Shown here piece after piece: positions 1-12,390 of a stretch of DNA of 64,000 nucleotides. The notes beneath the pieces are model-generated. The model saw nothing but the letters and a program-made list of their open reading frames with translations, had not been told where the DNA came from and searched no databases. Both the position numbers and the translations under genes were made by a program. Origin of the DNA: Manihot esculenta (taxonomy: Eukaryota; Streptophyta; Magnoliopsida; Malpighiales; Euphorbiaceae); NCBI RefSeq assembly GCF_001659605.2, contig NC_035173.2:17152618-17216617 (forward strand), read 5' to 3'. Within the stretch, counting starts at the first letter, position 1, and each line of letters opens with the position of its first letter.

Positions 1-1243
1 GGGTCCTCAGTTCCTCGGGTCCGAACCTACACAGGTGGACTCAAATGAGGGACCAAACAACTAGAACATAACTCTAAAAACATCCCCCAAAAACCCTCTA
101 AAACACCTCAAAACATCCATGCAAAATCATGCAAAGGAAGGCTGGACAGGGCACTTTCGGCGGTAGGTTCAGCGGCCAAAAGTCCCTCCAGAGCCGAAAG
201 TCAGGCAGGTTCGGCGGCACCTTCGGCGGCCGAAACTCCCAGACAGAGGCGAAACTCATGCATGTTCGGCGGCACTTTTGGCGGCCGAAACTCCCAGACA
301 GAGACGAAAGTCTCCTTTTGGGGGCAAGCTTCGGCAGCTGAAGGCTGCCTCCACAAGCATGTTCGGCGGCCGAAAGTTCCTTCGGCTGCCGAACCTGGTT
401 TCTTCCTTAGTGGCAGAAACTCAGCTCTTCTATGCGTATATGCCTCTAAAACTTCCCAAACATGCATAAACCTATTCTACAACACACATACACAAGCATA
501 CCAGCTCCTAGGGGCTTCAAACTATCCTAAGCCCCATCTACAACACATCAAACATGCATTGGCAAGCCACATTGTTCAAAAACACAACATAACTCATAAA
601 CCTAACTATAAGCTAAACATGCATTCTACCCCATAGATCTTCATAAAACTGACTTAAAACATGCAATGAGCTTAAGATCGGCTCTTACCTCTTGAAGATC
701 GAGAGAGACGACCTAATCTTGGAGATGGGAGATTTTCAACTTCCTTGGGTCTCCAAGCTCAAAACTTGCTTAAAACTTGAAAATCTTCAAAACAAGATAA
801 AAACTTGTGAAAATCGTGAAATATTTGAAGGAAGAACTCAAAGATTGGTGAGGGACGGCGGAGAGCTCACCTTGGCCGAAAATGGGGAGAAAAGCTCACC
901 CATTTCGGCTAAGGGACCCTTTTATAGTAGCTGGCCAGGCCACGTTCGGGGGCCTAACGTGTCTCCGTATGCATGCCATGTTCGGCGGCCGAACCTAGAC
1001 TTCCCTCACTTATGCCTTCGGGGGCCTAAGGCACACCCGAAATGCCTGCATGTTCGGCGGCCGAACCTGGGTTTTCCTCCAAGGTTATTTTCATGCAAAA
1101 ACTCATTTTCCTTTTTACTTAAAAGCATCAAATACATTAAAACATTTTATGAAAACATGTTTCTACCCTACTAGAGGCTTCCGACATCCGAGATTCCACC
1201 GGACGGTAGGAATTCCGATACCGGAGTCTAGCCGGGTATTACA
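1..1243 (-). mobile_element. Gypsy-type LTR, family 1, reverse orientation, cut by window edge
   Basis: This is the reverse complement of the first part of the LTR seen complete at 4247-6346. The two share the terminal TGTAATAC start (here read backwards, ending ATTACA at 1243), the block of GGCCGCCGAA motifs and the stretch around the first 60 bases that matches 5320-5390. The element continues off the left edge. Its end abuts a forward LTR of the same family at 1244, so it probably inserted into that LTR; TTCTG at 1244-1248 would be the target duplication, but the other side is outside the window. The short open frames inside are not genes. Confidence 0.8.
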
Positions 1244-2198
1244 TTCTGTGTCTGTCAGAGCTAGCCAGAGGTGAGTGGAATAACGCTTTATGCTTTAAAG
1301 TAAATAAATTAGTTTTACCATGATTCACGCATCATGAATGCCATGAAATATAATAGGGTGTTTGCATTAGAACTCACGAATATGTTGCATTGCATAATAT
1401 GTTGATGATGCGGATGAATGTTGAATGATCCTATAGTCCTCGTATGTTACGATATGATGATGATACAGTATGGAAGACCAGTGAGGCCCATTCTACGCCC
1501 CTGGCACCATGTAAGAGAAAGACCAGTGAGGCCCATTCTACGCCCCTGGCACAGTTGGACTATGTAGAGGACTATTGGTGACAAATTCATCCTTGATGTG
1601 ATATGATTGTGATGTGATGCATTCCATTTTACCATATGTTTTAAATGTTTTATTATTTTGCTCACTGGGCTTTATAGCTCACCCCTCTCCCTTAACCCCC
1701 AGGTTTGCAGGTACAGGGTAGACCAGGAGATCAGCAAGAGTAATGAAGTCTTGGTTATGTAATAGATAGTGTGGACATGAATAATGTTGAGATGTTATGT
1801 ATAAGTACAGTATAGAAATGTAATGTAAAGATGTTCATGGATGTTAGAGGTGTGCTTGATCATAGAGTATTGTTATCCCTTTTAATACATGATCTCAGAT
1901 GTTTTTTGATGTTTATGTAAACCAACTCAACACATGTTATGTCACCCATTGGGGCATTGATGAGATCCCAAAGAGGGGTCAATGTTTATGGTTATGTTTA
2001 TGTTTAGTGCATGCACAGGTTGAGTTTGGTGTATGAGAGAATGAATGAAAGAAAAGTTTTAATTTTTATGTATGTTGTTGATCATGTACGGGATTAAACA
2101 GGTTCACAGGATGTATGTTTGGCTTGCTACGGGTCCCGGCAGCCTTAAGCCGATCTGGATCCTAGCGCCGGTAGCGGTCCGATTTTCGGGTCGTTACA
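1244..2198 (+). mobile_element. Family 1 LTR, 3' part, forward orientation
   Basis: This segment follows the second half of the 4247-6346 LTR in order and orientation: the GAGTGGAAT region, the CACGAATATGTTGCATTGCATAA stretch, two short repeats of the ACGCCCCTGGCA motif, and the end GGGTCGTTACA at 2198. Its 5' part is missing because the reverse LTR at 1-1243 interrupts it. At 2199 the sequence changes at once to a gag gene, so this LTR was inserted in that gag. Confidence 0.8.
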
Positions 2199-3530
2199 GG
2201 GATACTCACGTGCCATGTGCCCCCCTTGGCCACATTTGTAACAAGCTGTAGTCCCAAACCGATAAAGCCCTTTGTGCGGCTTACCGCACCTCACACATCC
2301 AGAGCTTGAACCACTACCCATTCCCAGACCAGACTTCAACTTATTCCAGAACTTGTTCTTCTTTGTCTTCTTAGGTGATTTATTCCACTTTTTACTGCTT
2401 GTGGCAGCTGCACCCAGAGAAGAGAGATCAAATTTCCCTATACTCGAGGTTTTGGAACCCAAGGACTGTGCCACTTGTTGTTTTCCCGTTCCCTGAATGA
2501 TGGCACTAGCCTCCATTTTCCTGGCTGCATCCACAATAGTGTGGAAACTCTCTCTTTCTGCTGCTAAAAATAAGGAGGAGTACCTAGAGTGGAGTCTCAT
2601 GGTATACCTCCTAGCCTTCTTCTGGTCAGTGTCATAAGCCTGACCCACAAATTGAAGCAACTCCAGAAACTTATATGTATACTCATCCACGCTCATATCT
2701 TCAGTCTGTCGCAGCTATTCAAACTCTATTACTTTCAACTCCCTCAAATTGTCTGGAAAGGCCCATCCTGCAAACTCATTTGCAAACTGTTCCCAGGATA
2801 AGCCGTCCAATTTTGGATCCACGTAATTCTTGAACCACTCATTTGCTTTCTTGCACTTTAGAGTGAACCCCACCATCTGAATGACTTTGCTGTCACTAGC
2901 TCCCAACACATCGGCTATCATCTTTACTGCTTTGATGTATTCAAACGGGTTGTCTCCTCTTTATACTTTGGAGCATCCAACTTCAGATAATCTGTCATTT
3001 TAACTTTACTCCCTGCTGATTGGTTAGGTTTGGGTGGTTGAGCTTCAGGAATTACTGGCTCTACTAGGGGAAGAGGTGGTGCAGCACTCCCTGGATTAAG
3101 GTTTGCTGGATTCTGGTAATAAAATGGAGGTGGAAACATAAGGTGAGGTGGATACGGTGGGTAGTAGGGAGGATAGGGCATGAATGAGGGGTACGGGTGG
3201 TAGCTAGAGTAGTCCGATGTGCCTCCCATCGGATGCCCTGGTCCCTGTGGGTAGGGATGGATACTGAGGTGGGTAAGCAAATCCCAAGGCCTGAGCGCCT
3301 CCTTTAGATTCTCCCATACCCTCTCCTGAAAAACTCACACCCAGACTTTCGTCTCTTCTTTGATCATCCTCCACCGTTTCCCTAATATCTGCAGACATCC
3401 TTCCCGGATCTATTCTTCTTCTATTTACATCAAAAGACCTTTTAGGGTCCCTTGACGTTTCACCTCTATTAGTCCTACTCGACCGTGCTTTTGACGGAGC
3501 AGTGGGAGGAAGGGTATAATACGGATCCAA
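2199..3530 (-). pseudogene. gag: Ty3/gypsy gag, frameshifted and interrupted
   Basis: Reading on the minus strand, a proline/tyrosine-rich N-terminal part (3530 to about 2930) is followed by a Retrotrans_gag-like core with WFKNYVDPKLDGLSWEQF (about 2840-2780) and EYTYKFLELLQFVGQAY, and then by a basic linker and a zinc knuckle near 2198-2250. The knuckle reads CYKCGQGGHMAREY, so the last metal ligand of the CX2CX4HX4C pattern is Tyr instead of Cys. The coding sequence is spread over at least three frames (3204-3530, 2924-3280, then 2715-2921 and 2145-2696), so it is dead. A family 1 LTR cuts it directly after the knuckle; protease and pol are not present on this side. Confidence 0.75.
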
Positions 3531-4241
3531 TAGGGCAAATTTCTAACAATGGTGTGGAGCAAACTTATGTCATTCAAATGGATATAAAAGGAGTTCAAAA
3601 TCATATTCATATGACCCATATATATTTGGGGCATGCTTCAACTCATATGGGGCAGATTTGGTGCAACACTTGCAATCATAGGCTTAGGCAGCCTAATCAA
3701 ACCTATGGGCTAAAACTACACAAAGGGAAGCCTAAAGTGAAGATCAAGAAAGGCTTTTATGAAGATTTAGCTTTGTTATGATGGGCTTGCTATGTTTTAT
3801 TATTTAAACCCTTATTTTATTTTAGTTTTGTTTGGGCTTGTATTTTGGCCATATTTTATCTTTTAAGTTTTAGAGTGTTGGGCCATGTTTTGGGCTTATG
3901 TTTTAATACTTATGTATTTGATGTGTTATTTTAGCGTGTGATTAGGCTTGGCTCTTGTGTATAGTTCGGTCAAACCTAAAAAGAATTTCTTAGGATTTTA
4001 TTTTCTCTCCGTACTATATAAGGATAAGAAACACTTGTAAGAGGGAACTTTGAATCAAAAAATTTTCAGAATTCTTTTCATGCCTTTGGCGTGTATTGCT
4101 TTGAGTGAGAGTGAGGATTTGTTTTCATCAATTGCACCAAGAGTCTTGGCTAACTTATCAACTATTCGTTGTGGCGTTTTGTCGGATTCTCATCTAAATC
4201 CTTCGATCATTGGTGCTTCAGCTTCTCTAAGTGTGGGGTGC
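3531..4241 (+). mobile_element. LTR and flank of a second gypsy-like element (left part)
   Basis: From about 3779 this is non-coding, T-rich sequence with repeated TTGGGC/GGGCTT blocks and a TATA box (GTACTATATAAGG at 4012-4024) followed by a transcribed-leader-like stretch. This resembles the LTR of a plant Ty3/gypsy element. The first 250 bases hold a short open frame ending at 3781 that I do not recognise; it may be the end of the preceding element's internal region. The LTR resumes after the solo LTR insertion at 6352. Exact ends could not be fixed. Confidence 0.5.
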
Positions 4242-4246
4242 CATAG
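4242..4246 (+). repeat. Target site duplication, left copy (CATAG)
   Basis: CATAG directly precedes the TGTAATAC start of the LTR and recurs directly after its ACA end at 6347-6351. A 5-bp duplication is the usual product of LTR retrotransposon integrase. Confidence 0.9.
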
Positions 4247-6346
4247 TGTAATACTCGGCTAGACTCCAGTATCAGAATTCCAACCTTCCGACGGAATCCC
4301 CATTGGAGCCCGGAATCTTGGATGTCGGAACCTCTTAGAAGGGTAAAATAAGTTTTTCACAAAATGAATTTTATGGTTTTACTGTTGGTTTTTGTGTTAA
4401 AGAATTTTTTAAAAGAAAGAAAAATATTTTGGAAGGAAAACCCAAGTTCGGCCGCCGAACATGGTGCTGCCGCGGGAGCTCTCCTTTTGGCCCCAGAACG
4501 TGGTCTAGCCAGCCATCTATAAGAGGCCTCCAGTCCAAAAATGGGAGAGTTTCTCTCTCCATTTTCGGGCAAAGGTAAGTTCTTGCCCTCCCATTGTTGA
4601 TTTTGTTGTTTTTCCTTCAAATCCTTCAAAATATTCATGAGTTTTCGCTCGCTTTTAAAGATTTAAGCTTAAATCCGAGTTTTGAAACCTTGGAGACCTC
4701 CGGAGACCATTTGGACTCATCTCCATGTTGGGGTTGCTGTCACTCCTAGATCTCCAAAAGGTAAGCCTAGATCCTTGCTTTCCTTACGTTATAATCAAGT
4801 TTTAAGAAAGGGTTAAGGGTTAAAAATGCATGAAAGGGTTAGATCTAATGTTATAGGGTTTGAGTTGGGTTGTTTATGAATGTTGCTCTTATGATGTTTT
4901 TATTGTTGTTTGTTGGGGTTTAGGCTAGTTTTTATGCCCCTTGTGCATGTTTGAGTGAGTATGCATGCTTTTGAGGAGTTGGGTGTGAGGATTTGGAGAG
5001 TTTTGGTAGCTGAGTGCATAAGGCAGAATCGGGTTCTACAGTTTTGGAGAACCCAAGTTCGACCGCCGAACCTGCCTGTGGAGGCAGCCTTTGGCCGCTT
5101 AACCTGCCCCCGAAAGGATGGACTTTCAGATCTGTGAAGGGGTTAGGCCGCCGAACCTGCCCCCAAAGGTTAGTGACTTTCAGATCTGTGATGGAGTTTC
5201 GGCCGCCGAACCTGCCGCCGAAAGTCCCCTGCCCAGCCATCCTTTACTTGTTTTATGTGCATGTTTTGGAATATTTTAGGGGTTTTTTGTGAAGTTGTTT
5301 TGAGTCATGTAATAGCTATGTTTGGTCCCTCATTGGAGTCTATCTGTGTAGGATCGGACCTGGGAGACCGTAGAGGCTAGCAGTGAGTCAGCTGCTACAG
5401 TGTTAGGCAAGCGTCAGCCAAAGGTGAGTAGAACTGAACTACTTTTTCAAAGTAACTAAACTTTTTGAGCATGTTCATGCATCACGAATGCCATGTTATG
5501 TAATAGGTTGTTTGCATTAGAATTCACGAATATGTTGCATTGCATAATTTACTGTTGTTGTGGATGGATATTGGATGGCCCACTAGCCCTCGAGCAGGTT
5601 ATGTTATGACGGATACGGAAGACCAGGGCTGCCCATTCTACGCGCTCTGGTACTATGTAAGAGAAAGACCAGGGCTGCCCATTCTACGCCCCTGGCATTT
5701 ATGGATATGTTATGTTTAAGTTAAAGTTCTAAGGAGCTCCATCGAGGGCCGGGCACATTGGATTATGTAGAGGGTTACTGGTGACAAGTCCATATTGTTG
5801 TGAATTGTTTGTGTTGTGACGCATTCCATATGAGCATATGTTTATTAAACTGTTTTTATGTTCTGCTCACTGGACTCTTGTAACTTATCCCTTTCCCCTA
5901 ACCCCAGGTTTGCAGGAGCGCAGATAGCTTGGGAGAGTCGGCATAGCTATTGGTACAGTTTTAATGTAATAGAATAGTAGTGGACATGTAATATCTTATG
6001 GATTAGAATTGTGCTTTGCTCTAATTATAGTTTTGTAATCCCGGTTTACATGATCTTTATGTAAAAGTTTTATGTATATGTTATGTTGAACCAAGTTGAT
6101 GCATGTATGTTAACCATACTGAGCATATGATGAGGGCTCTAGTATGGGTTTTATGTTTTCAGTTTATGATACATGCACAGGTTAAGCTTGGTTTCATGAA
6201 ATGTTTAAGTTGTTTTGTAAATGTATGATCATGTATGAGATTTTATCAGGTACACAGGATGTATAGTAGGCTTGCTATGGGTTTCGGTGACCTTAAGTCA
6301 ATCTGAATTCTAGTGCCGATAGCGGTCCGGCTTTCGGGTCGTTACA
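4247..6346 (+). mobile_element. Complete solo LTR, family 1 (2,100 bp)
   Basis: The LTR begins TGTAATACTCGG and ends GGGTCGTTACA, with TG and CA at the termini, and is flanked by the 5-bp duplication CATAG. There is no internal region or second LTR, so it is a solo LTR left by recombination between the two LTRs of a full element. Inside are several near-palindromes of the type TTCGGCCGCCGAA (about 4446, 5058, 5200) and a short direct repeat of the CTACGC-CTGG motif at 5630-5695. The 1-1243, 1244-2198 and 14318-15443 segments belong to the same family and can be aligned to this complete copy. Confidence 0.92.
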
Positions 6347-6351
6347 CATAG
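6347..6351 (+). repeat. Target site duplication, right copy (CATAG)
   Basis: Matches 4242-4246 exactly and proves the limits of the solo LTR. Confidence 0.9.
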
Positions 6352-7091
6352 GAGGTGGGTTTATCAAATTTTTAGATTCTGTATCTACTTGTGTGTGTGG
6401 ATTTGAAGCTTGTGCCATAGGGTTCCGCGTCAATTGGCAGAGCCAAAGTGAGGTAAATTCTTATTTATCTTAGGATCTAGGATTTTATGAGTTTTCCATT
6501 TCTTCGTTGTTGATTTCGGTGAAAGCTTATGTGTCCATAACTGCACCTTCTTGATTATTAAGCATAAAAAAAAAATTGAAATCCTTAAAAAAAATAAAAT
6601 CAAAAATCAAAAATCAAAAATCAAAAATCAAAAATCAAAAATCAAAAATCAAAAATCAAAAATCGCTTTTGCCTTATTTATCTTGATTTAGCTAAAATTG
6701 TGATGTGCTTTCTTTTTCATCCATATTGTCTTACCTATCTCAATTGATTATTGTAATTTATGGGAATCAATTTTGAAATTTGAAATTTTGACTTGGGTTG
6801 AATCCATATTAGGTGACAAAAGAAATCTGCCTATTGAATTTTTTTTTTTCTGTTTCTATTTGTGGGTCTTGATACTAGCCTTTTTGGGTAGATTTAAATA
6901 GATCCATATTTAATTTACCTTGAAGTGAATTAAATTCAAACTTTTGTCCAGGTTCTTTTTTATTTGAATTCTAAGTTTCATTTTTTGGTTTAAACTTGCT
7001 TTTACTTCCTTGACATTGCTGGAGTATTATTTGCTTGTGTGTATACTCTAGGTGATATTTTTCAAGTAGCACAAAACCTAGTTCTTGTGTT
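6352..7091 (+). mobile_element. Second gypsy-like element: rest of LTR and leader
   Basis: The sequence interrupted at 4241 resumes here. It leads into a long untranslated, T-rich leader. Around 6431-6450 a TTGGCAGAGCC stretch follows a possible LTR end and might be the primer-binding site, but I could not assign a tRNA. No coding sequence is visible before the 374-bp repeats begin. Confidence 0.45.
6598..6665 (+). repeat. Microsatellite (AAAAATC)n
   Basis: About nine perfect 7-base repeats of CAAAAAT follow an A-rich run in the leader of the non-autonomous element. Confidence 0.95.
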
Positions 7092-7667
7092 ACTTTCCAA
7101 ATTGTCAGTGTCTTTATTCTAATTTTGTGTGTTTCCTTCTTTCTTTAGGTTTTCTTATTTGTTTCATTAAACGCACCTTGTGGTTGGTTGGTTGACCTTA
7201 GTTTCTGAAGTGCAATTGAAGAATCAGCAAAAGAGTGGTAAGAGTGCAAACACTTGAGTGCTTTCTTTTCTAACACGATATTTGCTAGTTCTCTTTGTTC
7301 TTTATTTATTTAAGGCAGTATGAGTAAATACAAAAATATGGTGGATAGTGATGATGAAAGTGAATGGGATATGGCTAGTGATTATAAGCTTTTCAAAAAG
7401 TCAGTTGGTGGTGAGTTTACAAGGATTTATAAGACTCTTGAGAGGTTGACTAAAACTATGGAGAGACTTTCCAAATTGTCAGTGTCTTTATTCTAGTTTT
7501 GTGTGTTTCCTTCTTTCTTTAGGTTTTCTTATTTGTTTCATTAAATGCACCTTGTGGTTGGTTGGTTGACCTTAGTTTCTGAAGTGCAATTGAAGAATCA
7601 GCAAAAGAGTGGTAAGAGTGCAAACACTTGAGTGCTTTCTTTTCTAACACGATATTTGCTAGTTCTC

Positions 7668-7670
7668 TTT
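7668..7670 (+). repeat. CACTA target site duplication, left (TTT)
   Basis: TTT precedes the CACTA terminus and is repeated at 12414-12416. Removing the element and one copy restores the AGTTCTCTTTGTTCTTTA sequence found in the other 374-bp units. Confidence 0.9.
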
Positions 7671-7689
7671 CACTACAAAAAAATAGTGA

Positions 7690-8060
7690 TTTAGCGACCA
7701 AAATTTTGGTCGCTAAAAAGACAGATTTGGTCGCTATTATGAAATAGCGACCATTTAGCGACCAAAATGAAATGGTCGGTGTTTGGCCAGTCGCTAAAAT
7801 AGCGACCATTTTTTGGTCGCTAATTTGGTGTCATGGCAGATTATGTATTGAAAATTGGTTGTTAAAATTTGGTCGCTAAATGGTCGCTGATTTGGTCGCT
7901 ATAATTTGGTCGCTAAATGGTCGCTGTTTTGGTCGCTATTACATTGTTATTTGATCGCCTCAGGAAGAGCATTTAGTCGCTGTGTGGAAGTAAATTGGTC
8001 GTTAATTTTTTGTCGCTAATTTGGTCGCTATTTCGTTGTTATTTGGTCGCCTTAGGAAAG
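7690..8060. promoter_or_regulatory. CACTA left subterminal repeats
   Basis: More than a dozen copies of GGTCGCTAA/TAGCGACC or close variants lie in both orientations within 370 bp. In CACTA elements such subterminal motif arrays bind the element-encoded TNPA-type protein. Assignment as binding sites is by family analogy. Confidence 0.75.
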
Positions 8061-8555
8061 AGCATTTAGTAGCTGTGTGAAAGCAAATTAATAATAAAAT
8101 AAAAAAATTTGTTATTTAATTTGCTTTTGTGGCTGATTAGTCACTAATAAATGCATTTAAATCTGATTCATATCATTTTTCCAATAAATTCATTTTTCAA
8201 TACAGAAAATATCAAAGACAATATATACACATCAACTTCATTTCATAATTCTGCAATCTAAAAGTTCAAAACATTATTATAGTTCAACACTAAGAAACTT
8301 AAAATATCTCAAAATACATAATGGATCCAAATAGTATAAAATTCATATTATAAAATATACATTTATGCTTCCCTTATTCTGTATTATACAGAATTATATT
8401 TTTTACTGCGGTCTAACCAGTTCCTAATTGGTACACAACAAAGCGTACCAAGTGCCAGAGGCACACTACATCTATTGTAAAAGAACGAGTCCAGCAAGCA
8501 ACGAACAAGCATCTCTTCAAGTTGCCATCTGGAAGTTACTTTAATATACAGAGCA

Positions 8556-9522
8556 TCACTCCCAATCAGCATCAAAGAAACCAGCATCTTTCATTTCTGA
8601 ATAGTATACATTCTCCGGATGCAAATCTTCCTCCTACAGAAGAATCAGAAAAACGTGGATAATGATTATAGCAATGTCATGCTTAATAACCAGAACGACA
8701 AAAATTGAGAATGTAAATGGCAAAACCAAAATTCAGAAAATGTCAAGAAAACAGTTCAAATGACGATAAACCTGGAAAAAGTCCGCTTAAAATGTTATGT
8801 ATAGAAGAGGAAGGTAAAAAGACATTAAATAAAATGCTAAACATCGTAGAATAAATATAAGAAATCCTAGAAGCTCAGATAAAACAAAGAATTCATGAGC
8901 AAGATTAAATAGATCTAATTAAAGGCATAAATAAGAATAAGTCCTTTTGCCATTCAAGCAAGTGATTCATGAAGAGATTCAGCACAATATTCATGAGACT
9001 TTCTATTTGAACAATTTTTACTAATTATGCTGCATTTACCTCCTTTTGTTCCAGTCTTTTATCCAGTTCTTGTAGCTCCCTGTCCAGTTTTTCTTGAAGA
9101 GAAGAATGTTCAAGCTCCTTTTCCTCATCTTCAACCTCTTCTGCAAATCAGTAAAAGATAAATGTGAATGAGTTTATATACAGTCACCTATGATAATTAA
9201 AAAAGAGATATTACTTGATCACCATTATTGAAAATGCAAACAAAAGAATGTTCAGCAATAATATCAAAAGCTTCCTTAGTACTTATGTCACCTACTAAAA
9301 ATGAAATTGATTGATTTTGAAGCACATGCAACCACTGATATTATTACATGGAATTGAATCCGCAATTCCCATCGAAAAGCAATAATATCAGCCATTTACA
9401 TGAATAAATAAAACAGAAAATTATTCAACAATAAAATCAACTAAGAAGCTACATTGTATATACCAAAACAGAATTAAACTTCAAGAAAGTTACCTGAAAT
9501 GTCCATAGTTTTTGAAAAGTTC
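8556..9522 (-). pseudogene. Captured gene fragments inside CACTA (coiled coil, kinesin-4-like)
   Basis: Three exon-like blocks on the minus strand have GT/AG borders. 9494-9522 and 9040-9140 join in frame (phase 1) to give an acidic coiled-coil segment containing MDISEEVEDEEKELEH and then LQEKLDRELQELDKRLEQKE, resembling the stalk of plant KIN-4 (FRA1-type) kinesins. A third block at 8556-8633 would encode 25 residues ending MKDAGFFDADWE and a stop; I do not recognise it and it may come from another gene. The motor domain is absent. Splice-site retention shows genomic capture rather than retrocopying. The kinesin assignment is from recall of the family and is moderate. Confidence 0.5.
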
Positions 9523-11219
9523 CTGCACAACTCTGTTTTGATAAATAATAATAATAATAATTTTAACTCAAACATGTAAAAAAAATTTACAAATTATTTC
9601 CTTTAAGCAGAACTTTCAATAGTAAATGAGGCTAAATTATAAGCTGCATTCAATCCAATTGCGCATACAAAAAAAACTGGCTTTTTCATCTAGAAAGGAA
9701 TTGACACATTGATCTGTACAAAAGATCTCACCCTAGGATGCTACTTATCATGCTAAATTAAAAATAAACACCAATATTGAGGTGAAGTCCCATTTGGCAT
9801 TTGCAATACACCTTTAATTTTCTCTGAAGCAAGGGATGGGCCCAACATTAGCAGACTTGTTGCGTAATCATGCTCCGAGTTAAAACCTCCTTATTACAAA
9901 TACATTGACTACCTATAAGCACCTTAACTGGATAAATTGGTTTACGCAGTTGTAGGATGTTATTCAATTGAACCGTCTTAATGATGCACCAGACCAAGTA
10001 ATATGTAGATTTTCTAAGAAAGTTTATATCACTATCCTAAGAATACGAGTGTAAGATATCATCTCAAATCAATAAACAATAATATAGTATTTATTGAGAA
10101 ATATGCATAATATATGACTTAAAAAATAAGATACTATATTGGGGATGTCCGCAAATATTATAGACAAATACAAATTATTGAGGATCCACCTGCTGAGAGT
10201 AATCTGTCTTGGTATATACAATGCACTTATTCTTGAATGTGCCTGAAATATTTGATGGAGACCAAAACAAATGAATCAGTTTTGTTAATGCAAAATAAAC
10301 ATCCAAAAGAAAATTATAACTACTGAAACACACCAACAAAAAGTGTCTTCCATGGGTTGTCAAAATCATTTTAATTAAAATTATAAACATCTGTGGGGAA
10401 GGCAAAGGCATGTAATGTTGGAAATGTCCATATTAGCATGTTGTAGGACATTCTGATTTTGACATCTTATAATAAACACATAAATTGGAAAAACTTGAGA
10501 ATTTGTATAATACATTATACTTGTAATGAAAAAGGCATTTGCTTTGGCTTCGCATCTCATGCCAATATTCACTGTATCCACACATGTTGTTTCTTAAATT
10601 ATTATTATTATTATTTTTTGTTTCAAATGATTAACCATGATCAACAATTAAAGCTCACAATAATTTTTAAATATATATATATATATTCTCAATCAACAGA
10701 ATTAAAATTAAATTTTATTTAAATCAGTTCATTTTTTTATATAAGAACAAATTCAATTATTTCTTTGCCTAAAACAACTTAGTTTTTATAAAGTGCTAAT
10801 GGGGCAGCAAGGGAGTTATTTGGTTGCCTTTAAGCTAATCCTCGACATAACTTGTTTTTGGATGGTTTAATTCTTGACTGAAAAACAGCTATATATGTGT
10901 CTAGGATAACATGCTAAAAAGCTGCTTAAATAACACTATAGTAAATTTCGAAAAAAAAAAAGAGAGAAATTAAATGCACCTTAAATGCTAACACAAGGGA
11001 GCAAGGTAATCAAATGCAGCAGATGACAAACAGGGAACAAGGTAATCAAAATTCCTAATTTCACACAATTCTTGGAATCACACTCTTTCAACACATTTAT
11101 ATAAAAAAAAATCAAATATAACTTCTAAATTTAAGAAATAGAAAAAAAAATCAAAGGAATCAAAGTGATAAAGAGCAAGGATTCACTTACAGAGTTAAGG
11201 AGAGAGAAGCAATAGAAAT

Positions 11220-11390
11220 CCAAGAGAGCGAGCGAGAGAGACCAAGCGAGAGCGAGAGAGACCAAGCGAGAGCGAGAGAGACCGAGCGAGAGAGACCGAG
11301 CGAGAGAGACCGAGCGAGAGAGACCGAGCGAGAGAGACCGAGCGAGAGAGACCGAGCGAGAGAGACCGAGCGAGAGAGAGAGAGCAGGGA
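11220..11390. repeat. Purine minisatellite in CACTA element
   Basis: Three copies of a 20-bp variant (ACCAAGCGAGAGCGAGAGAG type) are followed by about seven copies of the 14-bp unit GACCGAGCGAGAGA. The open frame across it (RSLSLGLSRSVSL repeats on the minus strand) is only the repeat read in one frame and not a gene. Confidence 0.9.
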
Positions 11391-12059
11391 GGAGAGGAGA
11401 TGGGGGAGTGGGTGAGGGATGCAACGTGATTTTAGAATTAGGGTTTCAATATAAAATTGTATTTTTTAAAATTAACTTAATATAATAGATAATAATAATC
11501 TAAATTGAGTAGAATTAATAATAATAACTTAATTAGATATACATATACACTGATAAAGATATATAATAATAAAAAAAATAATTTATAACTTAACTAAAAA
11601 ATATATTTAAAAAAACTATTAGGACTTTTTATTTTAGAAATGTATTAGTTTTCAATTAAAAATTAAATAATTTTTTAAGTTATTAATTTTTTAAGTTAAT
11701 TTTTCAATTAAAAATTAATTACTTAATTTTTTAAGTTAAAATAAATTAATTATCTTTTTAAGTTAAAATTAATTAATTAATTTTTTTAGTTAAAATAATT
11801 AAAAATTTAGTCGTGTTTTGTTCCTCTTTAATCATAATATTTAGATCTCACAAACCTCAGAAAGCACAATCTGAAATCACAATTTCAAAATATCCATCCA
11901 AACCTGCAGTCACATAGGATATACCTAAAATAAATTGTACTAAAAATAAGAATATACATAAAATTATAAAAAAATATTTTAACAGTATATTTAATCTTAA
12001 TTTCAAATTTTAAATAAAATAAAATTTAATTTAAAATTAAATTAAAATTTTAAAAATAA

Positions 12060-12390
12060 AATGGTCGCTGATTAGTCGCTGATTGGTCGCTGTTTAGCGA
12101 CTAAAAAAATTAGTCGCTAAATATAGTCGCAAATTACAACATTATATTCCCGCCTAAAAAGTTGTCGCAATTTCATCGCAAATATGGTCGTTAATAATTC
12201 GCGCCATTAATTCCCGCTAGATTTAGCGACCATTTTATATTTGGTCGCTAAATAGCGACCAATTAACTACCAAAAATTGGTCGCTAAGCTTTTTATTAAA
12301 TAAAAATATTATTTCATTCATTTAGTAGCAGAATGGTCGCTGATTGGTCGCTATATAGCGACCAAAAAATTTGGTCGCTAATTTTGGTCG
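12060..12390. promoter_or_regulatory. CACTA right subterminal repeats
   Basis: This is the mirror of the left block: many TGGTCGCTGATT, TTGGTCGCTAA and TAGCGACCAA motifs in both orientations directly inside the right terminus. Confidence 0.75.

Noticed and set aside
129..636. Several overlapping open frames at the window start
   Set aside because: All lie in the reverse family 1 LTR and come from repeated GGCCGCCGAA text; the same frames appear in other LTR copies without conservation.
6598..6665. Regular 7-base repeats considered as a CRISPR-like or telomere-like array
   Set aside because: No spacers, and the AAAAATC unit is a simple microsatellite in a plant leader; not a telomere repeat (plant type is TTTAGGG).
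10459..10722. 87-codon frame in the CACTA interior
   Set aside because: AT-rich, low-complexity translation with no motif; likely chance.
11131..11424. Open frame with repeated Ser-Leu-Gly-Leu-Ser-Arg text
   Set aside because: It is a purine minisatellite read in one frame inside the CACTA element; no gene signals.
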